Positions 55,729 to 63,743 of a DNA stretch of 64,000 bases are shown here, one piece after another; position 1 is the first letter of the stretch; every line of letters starts with the position of its first letter. This stretch comes from Geomonas oryzae (lineage in GTDB: Bacteria; Desulfobacterota; Desulfuromonadia; Geobacterales; Geobacteraceae): contig NZ_RAHW01000002.1 of NCBI RefSeq assembly GCF_004117875.1, positions 620,001 to 684,000 of the forward strand, in the 5' to 3' direction. Position numbers and translations under genes: made by a program. Below the pieces are notes generated by a model that was given only the letters and a program-made list of their open reading frames with translations, was not told where the DNA came from and did no database searches.

Positions 55729-57023
55729 TGGCGACCTACCTCCACTCCCGCAATGGACACTTCTACCTTCGGTTGAGAGTCCCTAGCGACCTCCCCAGCG
55801 TCTTCCCTTCACGCGAAATCCTCAAATCCCTCCACACCAAAGACAAGAAAACCGCCAAACTGACCGCTGCTGTTCTGCGTCCTCGACTCCTGGAGGTCTT
55901 TGCGCTTACTCGCTGTGGCTTCATCACCGAGGAGCAAGCAAGGGACCGGATACAGGTTGTCCTTGGAAAGCAACCTGCCCCTCTCCCATCATCGACCCGG
56001 CAGACTGAAGAACCTCAACATGTCCACCAGCCTAATGAGGACTCCTCCCCTACCCTTCAAGCCGTTATCCAAGAATACACGGAAGACCGCTCATCAGCCT
56101 GGACTGCGAAGACACGCCTGGAGTATGAGAGCTATTATCGCCTGATTCTGGATGTCGTGGGAAACCGGAAGGTATCCTTAATTGACCGCTCGACGGTAAG
56201 GGATCTCAGAGACACCCTGAAGCGCCTACCTGCCAACCTCTACAAGAAGCACCCCAAGAAGACCATCAAGCAGGTGCTGTCCCTTCCAGACATCAGACCA
56301 ATGAGCACTACAACGGTCAACAAAATGCTCACCCTCTTCGGTGGTCTGATGATCCACTGCGTCAAGGAGGGATACCGGAAGAACAACCCTGCAGAGGGGC
56401 TGAAGGTCAAGCAGCACAGGAAAGCCCAGGACGAGAGGAAGGCGTACTCCCACGAAGACCTTAAAAGAATCGTCCAGGCTCTCCCCTCCCCTTCAAGTAA
56501 ACCTGAACGGTACTGGGTGCCGATGATCGGGATGTACTCAGGAATGAGGCTGGGGGAGATTTGTGGGCTCCATGTCTCCGATGTGAAGCAGGTTGATGGA
56601 GTCTGGTGCTTCGATGTGAATGAGGAGGGTGATAAGAGGCTGAAGACGGAATCGAGCAACAGGATCATTCCCATACACCAACGGCTGATTGACTTGGGAT
56701 TGCTTAAGTTCGTGGAGTCCATGAAGGAGAGGAAGTCAGTTAGGCTGTGGCCTGCTTTGTTCAGAAGGGACACTGATGGTTACTGCCCTGCTCTCGGAAA
56801 CTGGTATGGGAGGTTCAACAGGAAGCACATCACGGATGATCCGCTCAAAACATTCCATTCTTTGCGTCACACTTTCGCCGACACTCTCAAGCAATTGGGC
56901 TGCCAGGAGTCGTTGATCTCAGAACTTATGGGACATGCCAATGACAGCATCACAACAGGGAGGTACGGCAAGAGGTATCAGCCCAAGGTTTTGCTTGAGG
57001 CAGTGTCAATGATATGTTATTAA
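55728..57023 (+). CDS. tyrosine recombinase (integrase) with DUF6538-like N-terminus
   Basis: The 431-residue integrase starts MATYLHSRNGHFYLRLRVPS, the arm-binding DUF6538-like domain, and then has a core-binding domain. The catalytic domain shows the first arginine in GMYSGMRLGEICGL, HSLRHTFADTL (HxxR), LMGHANDS (third His) and Y in TTGRYGKRY. All catalytic residues are present. The ATG at 55728 has AAGGAG upstream; the frame extends to 55659 but the longer start lacks a site. The next gene begins 37 nt later and may be cotranscribed. No att site next to a tRNA was found; the repeats upstream are candidate arm sites. Confidence 0.9.
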   Translation: MATYLHSRNGHFYLRLRVPSDLPSVFPSREILKSLHTKDKKTAKLTAAVLRPRLLEVFALTRCGFITEEQARDRIQVVLGKQPAPLPSSTRQTEEPQHVHQPNEDSSPTLQAVIQEYTEDRSSAWTAKTRLEYESYYRLILDVVGNRKVSLIDRSTVRDLRDTLKRLPANLYKKHPKKTIKQVLSLPDIRPMSTTTVNKMLTLFGGLMIHCVKEGYRKNNPAEGLKVKQHRKAQDERKAYSHEDLKRIVQALPSPSSKPERYWVPMIGMYSGMRLGEICGLHVSDVKQVDGVWCFDVNEEGDKRLKTESSNRIIPIHQRLIDLGLLKFVESMKERKSVRLWPALFRRDTDGYCPALGNWYGRFNRKHITDDPLKTFHSLRHTFADTLKQLGCQESLISELMGHANDSITTGRYGKRYQPKVLLEAVSMICY

Positions 57024-57059
57024 CCTATCTGTTTCATATCGCCAACTTAGGAAACTACA

Positions 57060-58064
57060 ATGCCCACTGTCTACATTCCTGAAAATGAGGACTCAATAGT
57101 CCTTCATTTTGGTGGCGAATTCACGCGAATTAATGCATACACACTTGCGACAGCCCTAGTCAACATAGCTGACGCAGCCAAGGCTGCAAACAAGACGCTG
57201 AATCCCGGTTATGAGATTGAGATTGTTGTAGAGGCGTTTGGGCCAGGAAGCTTCAAGGCACTTGTTAGATCGATATACAAGAGTGCTGGCAACTTGTTCT
57301 CAAACGACTTGGTAAAAGGCTTCATCTTAGGTGTGGTGACCAACGTTTTTTGTCAATACGCCCTGCCTCCCAATAACGAGGTAACCGTCAACGTTGGGCC
57401 AGATGAAGTTTTAATACAGCAAGGGGATAAGAAAATTGTTGTGCCAAGGGCGGTACATGACGCCACCAAGCAGGTTGAGCGAAACTCGCAGTTTCGCAAA
57501 GGGATTGGTCAAGCGATTAAAGCAATCGAAACGGACCCGGCAATTGCCAGTTTCGGCATTTCCAGAAGCATGGCTGAACCACCGCCTTTTGATATACCCC
57601 GTGTACAATTCGCAGCTATTTCTGAGGACCTGAGCCAACCTGATGCCGATTCACGCGATCTGGAAGAAGTCACTGATGTGAGGATCGTTCGTGCTATTCT
57701 CTATAAATCGAAGAGAAGATGGGAGTTCGTTTGGAATGACATAAAAATTGCAGCGCCAGTTACCGACGATGAATTTTATAATAAGTTTTTCTCCCGACAG
57801 ATAACAATAGCACCAGGAGATTCCCTACATGTACGTCTCAAAATTCATCAGAAATGGAATCAAGAGGCTGGGGTATTTGTAAATAAGTCGTATGAAGTTG
57901 TAGAAGTTATGATTCACAATCCACGCCCTTCCCAAGAGACTCTCGACCTTAATCCCACAGTGAGCCTACCACCGACGGGGGACCCCCTCGGGCAATTACA
58001 ATTAAGCCAGCCTCCAAGGTTTCGACTGCAAATCGAGGAGGACACCGGCAGCTATAAAGGCTGA
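57060..58064 (+). CDS. unknown 334-aa protein, first cargo gene after the integrase
   Basis: I cannot name the family. Residues 1-80 resemble a mixed strand-helix domain (DSIVLHFGGEFTRINAYTLA, EIEIVVEAFGPGSFKALVRS). Residues 85-105 (VKGFILGVVTNVFCQYALP) are hydrophobic enough for one membrane helix. The C-terminal 120 residues (about 190-310) are beta-rich (VRIVRAILYKSKRRWEFVWN). The next gene starts within about 15 nt and encodes a GIY-YIG nuclease, so the two are likely a pair: a membrane-associated or sensor protein plus a nuclease. Ribosome site AGGAAAC is weak. Confidence 0.65.
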   Translation: MPTVYIPENEDSIVLHFGGEFTRINAYTLATALVNIADAAKAANKTLNPGYEIEIVVEAFGPGSFKALVRSIYKSAGNLFSNDLVKGFILGVVTNVFCQYALPPNNEVTVNVGPDEVLIQQGDKKIVVPRAVHDATKQVERNSQFRKGIGQAIKAIETDPAIASFGISRSMAEPPPFDIPRVQFAAISEDLSQPDADSRDLEEVTDVRIVRAILYKSKRRWEFVWNDIKIAAPVTDDEFYNKFFSRQITIAPGDSLHVRLKIHQKWNQEAGVFVNKSYEVVEVMIHNPRPSQETLDLNPTVSLPPTGDPLGQLQLSQPPRFRLQIEEDTGSYKG

Positions 58065-58078
58065 AAAAGGAGATAACT

Positions 58079-58939
58079 ATCAAACTGGAACGTAAGGACG
58101 TCGAATTTCCATTATGGAGAAAGAAGGTAGATAAGTCCCTGTTCGATTACAAGGGAACCACTATCCCGACATGGGCTTGCAATATGTGGCAATTACAGGC
58201 TGATTTTGCAGATATCTCCAGTAAAAGAGATCCACGAGCTAAGGTTAAAATCACATTCAAATCAGCAAGTTATGACGGATGGCTCACCTCTGCAAAACAA
58301 GGACGGAACACCCCTGCATACCGTCTATGGTTTCCTGAGTCTCTCTCAGTTGAACTGAAGCACACCTTTCTGATGAGCTATATGAGAGCTTTAGAAACCA
58401 GCCTCAGTCCTCTCACAACTGCAGATATCGAAAAAGCCATCCCCTTCTGGGAATTTTTGGACATCGAATATGACAATACATGCAGAACCTTTAGGTTCAC
58501 TGCCTACTACACCCAGGAACCAAGCTTTCCTGAACTATTCAAACGCTTGGTGCAATCATCAGCAATCAAACGAATCGATGACGAAATAGCGGGTAAAAGC
58601 GAAGCTAGAATCCACAAACAAGACTGGATGCCTAGAAGGTCTCTTCCGCTGCAGCAAGGCGTAAAAAATGTCATATATACCCTAATAGACACGCAAAACA
58701 AACTCCTCTACGTAGGAGAAGCCGTTGACCTGGTAAAACGACTCAGCGTCAACTACTCCGCAATCCCACACTGGGACCACTTCCGTTATGATGTTTTACC
58801 TGACATCATGGCACCACACAGGGTCACTCTTGAAAGAATGGTAATACGAGACTTGGCAGCTCTGCTTCCCAACCGGATGCATGAAGACAATATTTGCATT
58901 TCCGAATATCGTTTAGCAAACACACGGATAGATAAGTAA
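58079..58939 (+). CDS. GIY-YIG nuclease with apparent non-ATG start
   Basis: The C-terminal 95 residues form a GIY-YIG domain: VIYTLIDTQNKLLYVGEAVD with the following LVKRL, and a glutamate in TLERMVIRDLA that would bind the metal. The first ATG of the frame is at 58184, but the 35 codons upstream read as protein (ERKDVEFPLWRKKVDKSLFD and so on) directly after an AAGGAG. The codon with ideal 6-nt spacing is ATC at 58079. So initiation is either at a rare AUC/AUA codon or the native start was mutated and a shortened protein is made from 58184. The N-terminal 160 residues are of unknown fold. It follows the previous gene by 14 nt and likely functions with it. Confidence 0.75.
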   Translation: MKLERKDVEFPLWRKKVDKSLFDYKGTTIPTWACNMWQLQADFADISSKRDPRAKVKITFKSASYDGWLTSAKQGRNTPAYRLWFPESLSVELKHTFLMSYMRALETSLSPLTTADIEKAIPFWEFLDIEYDNTCRTFRFTAYYTQEPSFPELFKRLVQSSAIKRIDDEIAGKSEARIHKQDWMPRRSLPLQQGVKNVIYTLIDTQNKLLYVGEAVDLVKRLSVNYSAIPHWDHFRYDVLPDIMAPHRVTLERMVIRDLAALLPNRMHEDNICISEYRLANTRIDK

Positions 58940-58952
58940 GGGGGAAGCGGAG

Positions 58953-59162
58953 ATAGACTCACAACACGCAATAGCCCACAACAAAATAATGATCATAGAT
59001 CGTGAGACCTTGATCACGGGGAGCTTCAACTTCACCGAAGCAGCAGAAGAAAAAAACGCAGAGAACCTGTTGATCATCAAAGGAAACCAGGCACTCGTTG
59101 AAAGGTATAGTAAAAACTTCTACCTGCACCGGGAGCATGCGGAGAGTTATAAGGGAAAGTGA
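58953..59162 (+). pseudogene. C-terminal fragment of a PLD (Nuc-type) nuclease
   Basis: The frame reads IDSQHAIAHNKIMIIDRETL, then ITGSFNFTEAAEEKNAENLL, and ends at a TGA at 59160. HNKIMIID is an HKD motif and GSFNFT its usual partner, matching the last 70 residues of Nuc/EndA-like phospholipase D nucleases. The expected N-terminal 100 residues and any start codon are missing; the fragment begins 14 nt after the GIY-YIG stop. The gene was probably cut by a deletion that joined the two cargo genes. Confidence 0.75.
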
Positions 59163-59193
59163 ATAGGAGCCGCCACAAAAGGGAGGTAAGGTC

Positions 59194-60411
59194 GTGAATC
59201 ACTGGATATTCCAAGGTAATCCTGATTATTTCGATATCGACACCTATATCAAGAATTATGACAATGTCCGGTGGCTGGTCGGTCAGAAACATTTGGCAGA
59301 CAAAATGGCACCGGGGGATGAGGTTTTCTTTTGGCGTGCGGCAGGAAAAAAAAGTGGAAAGATTCCAGGAATAGTCGCGTATGGAATCCTCACCAGCGCT
59401 CCGTCCCTAATAGAAGAGGACGAGGCTTCTATCCCACTCTACAAGCCAGGTACTCCTCCTCCAGGAATAGATCTGAGAGTATCTATTCAGATAAAACACA
59501 AATGCCTGGGAGCAAAGGAGATCATAAAGAAAGACTGGCTACTGGAGGATCCTGTCGTCCCCCATATGCGTATCCTCAAATTCTTCTCCGAAACAAACTA
59601 CCTTATCACCACCAATGAAGCTCAAAGACTTTTCACACTGGTAAGGAATACCGGACGAGATTGGACACGTGAAGAGAGCATCGGCGGTTTGTGGGCGTAT
59701 GCTCAAACGCTAAACTCTTCCATCTCAAGATTACCAGGCAGCCCGGTATCTGAAGTGGCTCTTGCAATTGGCCGCGCTCTTCCCGGCGTGTACAACAAAG
59801 TGATGAATTTTAGGGCGCTTGACCCTACTGATGAAAGGAAAGGGTTCTCCTCTGTCAGTCAGACTGATGAGGCTGTTTGGCATGAGTTCTTTGACCCAAG
59901 TTCAAAAGCTCTTTTGGTATCAAAACTGGACTCGGAGTTCTCACGTCTATGGGGGAAAGGGCAATACGAGCCAGAAGAAAAACTGAGATACAAAGAGTTC
60001 GGGGAGGCACCTGACGATGACCCACAAGAACTACAACGATTTGCAGCACGCGTTCGGAGGGGACAGCCCCTGTTCAGAAAGAATCTTCTGGAGGCATATG
60101 GTCCGTGCTGTGTCCTTTCAGGACATGGGCCAGCAGAAGTTCTTGAAGCAGTTCATATCCTGCCACATGCGAAGTCGGGTATAAACAAATTAGACAATGG
60201 GCTTCTCATGAGGGCAGATCTCCACTATCTCTTCGACGCTGACTTGATCAAGGTTAACCCAGAGACGCTTGAGGCTGAAGTTGACGCCACTCTGCAGAAC
60301 ACCCCATATTACGCCTTTCACGGCAAAAAACTGAACCCGCGTCAGAACGGCTCTCAAATCTCCTCAGATTTCCTAAAGCTGAGATGGAGCCACATAAAGC
60401 AGCAGTCTTGA
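59194..60411 (+). CDS. EVE-HNH endonuclease, probably modification-dependent
   Basis: The protein of 405 residues starts NHWIFQGNPDYFDIDTYIKN and continues with GDEVFFWRAAGKK and PGIVAYGIL, an EVE domain (about 1-140) that in restriction proteins reads modified cytosines. The C-terminal HNH domain (about 295-400) shows LEAVHILPHAKSG, then LDNGLLMRADLHYLFDADLI, with the catalytic histidines and the asparagine. Such fusions are type IV-like restriction enzymes that cut DNA carrying modified bases. Start is GTG at 59194 with GGGAGG 7 nt upstream. The gene stands alone and looks intact. Confidence 0.85.
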   Translation: MNHWIFQGNPDYFDIDTYIKNYDNVRWLVGQKHLADKMAPGDEVFFWRAAGKKSGKIPGIVAYGILTSAPSLIEEDEASIPLYKPGTPPPGIDLRVSIQIKHKCLGAKEIIKKDWLLEDPVVPHMRILKFFSETNYLITTNEAQRLFTLVRNTGRDWTREESIGGLWAYAQTLNSSISRLPGSPVSEVALAIGRALPGVYNKVMNFRALDPTDERKGFSSVSQTDEAVWHEFFDPSSKALLVSKLDSEFSRLWGKGQYEPEEKLRYKEFGEAPDDDPQELQRFAARVRRGQPLFRKNLLEAYGPCCVLSGHGPAEVLEAVHILPHAKSGINKLDNGLLMRADLHYLFDADLIKVNPETLEAEVDATLQNTPYYAFHGKKLNPRQNGSQISSDFLKLRWSHIKQQS

Positions 60412-60471
60412 TGGCAATACATCTGCGGGGTGCATCTCCCGCAATAGCCTAGCCTTGGAAAGGAATACCTT

Positions 60472-61401
60472 GTGGATACTTGTCCCTTTTGCGGAACGGA
60501 AATGTACTTTCAGAGTCGGGGTGGCACGTCAGACGTTGAATGTCGGCGTTGTGGCAACTATTCCGTGACAAACACAGCATTGGGAATGGTACGGAACAAG
60601 ACCTTTTCAGGAAGGCAACTCACCAACATTTCAGGGTGGCTCAAAGAGAATCCGGGATTCACAATTAGTAGTGAAAACCTAGTATCTCTAACCTCACTGG
60701 TTACACCTTCCTTCCACCAACGTGCGGATAAATTGCTTGTAGGCTTAGAAGCATTAACCACTTACGCAGGAGAACTCTTAGAATACTCTGATGATTGGCT
60801 TTCGATATGCTGGGCTTTGAACTTCGAAGAGTTTGTTGAACTGGTCGAGTACTTGGCATCCATCGAATATATTGATAACACCAAAAGCACTCTTAACATC
60901 ATCCGCCTCAAAATCAATCCTGGAGGGTGGGCTTATCTCGATAAAACAAGAACTACAAACATGAATAGCGCACAAGGTTTTGTCGCGATGTGGTTTGCTG
61001 AGGATCTCCAAGATGTCTATCTACGAGCCATTGATCGGGGTATCAGGCAGGCAGGATATCATCCTCACCGCGTGGACCTAAGCGAACATAACAAGAAGAT
61101 AGATGATGAAATTATTGCTCAAATACGCCGAAGTCGCTTTGTCCTTGCTGACTTTACCGGACACAGGGGGGGAGTGTATTACGAAGCAGGGTTCGCGAAA
61201 GGATTGGGTTTGGAGGTAATCTGGTCCTGCCGCAAAGACAATCTTGATGAACTTCATTTCGACATAAGGCAATACAACTGCATCGTTTGGGAGCAGGACA
61301 AGTTGGAGGAGTTTGCCAAGAGAATACAGGACCGTATCGAAGCAGTGTTAGGAGCAGGTCCACATGCCTCAGGTGTCAAAAGCGACGCAACAGGCACGTG
61401 A
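60472..61401 (+). CDS. zinc-ribbon protein with C-terminal deoxyribosyltransferase/TIR-like domain
   Basis: In 309 residues: a zinc ribbon at 1-30 (DTCPFCGTEM, then VECRRCGNYSV), a helical middle, and a Rossmann-like domain from about 165: QGFVAMWFAEDLQDVYLRAI, then IDDEIIAQIRRSRFVLADFT and GGVYYEAGFAKGLG. The E in YYEAGFA sits where nucleoside 2-deoxyribosyltransferases and TIR-like NADases have their catalytic glutamate. It may cleave NAD+ or a nucleotide as an abortive-infection effector, with the zinc ribbon and middle part sensing the trigger. GTG start with AAAGGA ahead. A terminator-like hairpin follows. Confidence 0.75.
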   Translation: MDTCPFCGTEMYFQSRGGTSDVECRRCGNYSVTNTALGMVRNKTFSGRQLTNISGWLKENPGFTISSENLVSLTSLVTPSFHQRADKLLVGLEALTTYAGELLEYSDDWLSICWALNFEEFVELVEYLASIEYIDNTKSTLNIIRLKINPGGWAYLDKTRTTNMNSAQGFVAMWFAEDLQDVYLRAIDRGIRQAGYHPHRVDLSEHNKKIDDEIIAQIRRSRFVLADFTGHRGGVYYEAGFAKGLGLEVIWSCRKDNLDELHFDIRQYNCIVWEQDKLEEFAKRIQDRIEAVLGAGPHASGVKSDATGT

Positions 61402-61416
61402 CACGAAAAAATGGGG

Positions 61417-61440
61417 GGATCGCTTATCGATCCTAGTTTT
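61417..61440 (+). terminator. intrinsic terminator after the zinc-ribbon/TIR-like gene
   Basis: GGATCG-CTTAT-CGATCC forms a 6-bp stem followed by TAGTTTT, 16 nt past the stop on the plus strand. It separates the cargo operon from the convergent integrase gene. Confidence 0.5.
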
Positions 61441-61449
61441 AGAGGTAAA

Positions 61450-61481
61450 CGGCTAAGAGAACAACTCCAGCCTCTTAGCCG
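61450..61481 (-). terminator. hairpin overlapping the 3' end of the second integrase gene
   Basis: CGGCTAAGAG and CTCTTAGCCG are perfect 10-bp inverted arms around a 12-nt loop; the last codons and the stop of the integrase lie inside it. On the minus strand it is followed only by GTTTACC, so termination would be weak. It may also serve in element ends. Confidence 0.4.
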
Positions 61482-62526
61482 CTTCGTCAAGGCTTGTCGA
61501 CGCTAGGTGGCAGTACTTCATCGTCACCTCAATCGAGGAGTGCCCTAACCACTCCTTTACGACGAGTAGTGAACTGCCTGTCTCCAGTAGCCGTGAAGCA
61601 CAGGTGTGGCGGTAGGCATGGGCAACGCAGTCCCTTTCAAGTCCCAGAGCATCTCGCATCTTTTTCCAGTTTCGCTCATACTTGTCCTTCGTGATGGTGA
61701 ATGGGACTCGCCCCCTCACCTCCAAGATCTGACTTGCCCTCTGGGTCAGTGGGACTGTCCTTGGCTTTGCCCCCTTGTTTACCCAGGAAGTTACCCTGCG
61801 ACTTGGAATGTTGGCCTCCGAAATCAGTCTCCCGTCTTTACCCCTCCTACCGATCCCTAGACACTCCGACAACCTAAAGCCTGTATCGATGAGCAATACT
61901 GAAATGTCAGCCATTTCTTCCATTTCATGCGAACGGAACCAGTTGATGATTGCATTCTCCTCCTGCCGAGTAAACACCTTGATCCTCCCGTCCTGATCCT
62001 TGATCTGCGGGAATTTTGGGACTGGCAATGCATATGATTCTGCGGCATGCCTAATGACGGTTCTGAAAGCCGTCAGGTAGCGGTTCACCGTGGATACATT
62101 GCTAATTGTTCCCTTGAGGTGTGCATGCGCTATACGTACCTTTTTGGTATCAATCTCCACTATGGGTATATCGCCTACTATGTTGAGGACGGCGCGAGCA
62201 TACCGATACGAAGTTGTACCCGAAACATTGCCGACCCACCGCTCTTTATAGACATCCTCGATAGCTTGCGAAAACGTGATTGAAGAGGAGGAGGTCCTGT
62301 TGGGTTTGTTGCTGCCCTTTAGCTTCTTCGGGATGTCGCCGCCCTTTAGCTTCTGCAAATACAAATCTTTCTTGAGTTGCTTGATGGCTTCCTGCGCCAA
62401 ATCTGGGTCAGTAGTTTTCGTACATTTGTTTACCTCACACCCTAAGTATGCGAATTTCATGTAAAGCATACCTTTCTTGCCACGACGGTACAGGTTTCTC
62501 ATATTCGTATTTGCAATATCTTGCAT
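61453..62526 (-). CDS. tyrosine recombinase (second integrase)
   Basis: About 357 residues from the ATG at 62526. The core-binding SAM-like domain (ITFSQAIEDVYKERWVGNVS) precedes a catalytic domain with TGFRLSECLG (first Arg), AHAYRHTCASRL (HxxR), WLGHSSIEVTM and KYCHL (Tyr). The catalytic set is complete. The frame extends to 62640, directly after the stop of the previous gene (TGAATG), but AGGAGG upstream of the inner ATG favours 62526. It faces the first integrase, so the 57-61 kb cargo lies between them. The upstream small genes probably belong to the same element. Confidence 0.85.
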   Translation of the reverse strand: MQDIANTNMRNLYRRGKKGMLYMKFAYLGCEVNKCTKTTDPDLAQEAIKQLKKDLYLQKLKGGDIPKKLKGSNKPNRTSSSSITFSQAIEDVYKERWVGNVSGTTSYRYARAVLNIVGDIPIVEIDTKKVRIAHAHLKGTISNVSTVNRYLTAFRTVIRHAAESYALPVPKFPQIKDQDGRIKVFTRQEENAIINWFRSHEMEEMADISVLLIDTGFRLSECLGIGRRGKDGRLISEANIPSRRVTSWVNKGAKPRTVPLTQRASQILEVRGRVPFTITKDKYERNWKKMRDALGLERDCVAHAYRHTCASRLLETGSSLLVVKEWLGHSSIEVTMKYCHLASTSLDEAAKRLELFS

Positions 62527-62640
62527 AGCTACAGTACCTCCTGTTGAAACAGTTGAATCAATTGTAGCAAATGTTTTTGTTAGAAGTGCATTTTTTTTAG
62601 TTTCTATATCCTGATAGTTTCTATGTCGAAACAATTTCAT

Positions 62641-63120
62641 TCAGTAACCAATTTTATTGTACTTACGAAGTATTACTTTCTTCCTTTCTTCAGTAATCGC
62701 GTCTTCAGTACCAAAGGTGTCGAAATATAATCTGTCCAGATGAGCCATGAAGCGCATACGATCCAGGTTTATACGCTCTCCTGCAGTTGGGTAGAACTCT
62801 GGAAAAGGGGTAGGCAGATGTGAGTAATCACGAGTTGGACCAAGGGAGGGTTCAGGATTTCCACCTTCAGGATCAGGAGGCGGGGTAAGAGCAGCCCCCA
62901 CCTGAGATGTAGATTTTGGTGGTACCTCGACGTCTTTCTTCTTCGGAACGGTGTAGGTCCTGACAATGTTCTGGAGTCCGTCTGCCAAGTCTTTTATCTG
63001 CCTTCCTAGCGCTGCAAGGGGATGCTCTCCGATATTACCAGGAGGGGGAAGTTGGGAGAGAGCGCTGGGGCGGGCATTTTCTGCGACTTCAATTCTTAAG
63101 GACCGGGTCCAAGACATCAC
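62641..63120 (-). CDS. unknown proline-rich small protein
   Basis: The 159-residue protein has an early ALSQLPPPGNIGEHPLAALG segment, a proline-rich linker (ALTPPPDPEGGNPEPSLGPT) and a helical C-terminus (LDRMRFMAHLDRLYFDTFGT). No family recognised. It ends directly before the longer integrase frame and overlaps the preceding gene by 4 nt, so it belongs to a minus-strand operon that leads into the integrase. Confidence 0.55.
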   Translation of the reverse strand: MMSWTRSLRIEVAENARPSALSQLPPPGNIGEHPLAALGRQIKDLADGLQNIVRTYTVPKKKDVEVPPKSTSQVGAALTPPPDPEGGNPEPSLGPTRDYSHLPTPFPEFYPTAGERINLDRMRFMAHLDRLYFDTFGTEDAITEERKKVILRKYNKIGY

Positions 63121-63461
63121 GAGACCTCCTTGAGAAACTTCTCCACCAGACGGTCAAGTACATCACTCCTGCCAAGGTAAAGTCTGTAGAGGAGAGAAGA
63201 CTTCTCATGTGGAGACAAGGTGTAAGTAGCCCATACAAGGAACCGCCCACTGTCAACTCCATGGTTCTTGGTTATTGTTTGAATTAACCAGAAAGGCGTT
63301 TCCTCGCCTGTGATCGTCTTTGGACCTTCATTTGGGTGAGGACCTTCAACTGGCGGAAGAACGCCTAACGATTGGCGTAGATCCTCCTCCACCAGACACC
63401 TGAGAGCTAAGGGCGCCTGATACTCCTGAGGGACTGGCGCAGGTTTGTTGATCATGGTCAT
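63117..63461 (-). CDS. unknown small protein of the integrase-leading operon
   Basis: About 114 residues from the ATG at 63461, which has AAAGGAG 7 nt upstream; the longer frame from 63548 has no such site. The protein contains LVEEDLRQSLGVLPPVEGPH and FWLIQTITKNHGVDSGRFLV. No domain is recognised. It overlaps the next gene by 4 nt. The small size and gene order resemble phage or plasmid accessory genes. Confidence 0.55.
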   Translation of the reverse strand: MTMINKPAPVPQEYQAPLALRCLVEEDLRQSLGVLPPVEGPHPNEGPKTITGEETPFWLIQTITKNHGVDSGRFLVWATYTLSPHEKSSLLYRLYLGRSDVLDRLVEKFLKEVS

Positions 63462-63654
63462 GTGTCGACTCCTTTCTGTAAAGGGTTCTTGAAGCTGGGC
63501 AAAGCTCCATGTAGTAAGACGCTCTGGTAAAATCGAGAATAAGGACATCCTTGATCAGTGTTGTGTGCTTGAAGATGATGTTGTTACGGGTGATTCTTAC
63601 AGGGTCTCCACAGACAGGGCAGGAGACCCATTCGGCAACGTAATAGCGTGGCAT
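63346..63654 (-). CDS. possible small zinc-knuckle protein (doubtful end)
   Basis: The frame starts MPRYYVAEWVSCPVCGDPVR with one CxxC knuckle and reads as protein for about 70 residues, then turns serine/glycine-rich where it overlaps the next gene by about 115 nt. The N-terminal part may be real, with the stop displaced by a frameshift; equally it may be chance. Confidence 0.35.
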   Translation of the reverse strand: MPRYYVAEWVSCPVCGDPVRITRNNIIFKHTTLIKDVLILDFTRASYYMELCPASRTLYRKESTHDHDQQTCASPSGVSGALSSQVSGGGGSTPIVRRSSAS

Positions 63655-63743
63655 ACTAGATTGACTTTGATGTGATGATCATGAGGGAGAAGACTCAAGG
63701 GTGTACATTACCCCTTAAGAATAGAAGGGAAAAGATACACCCC

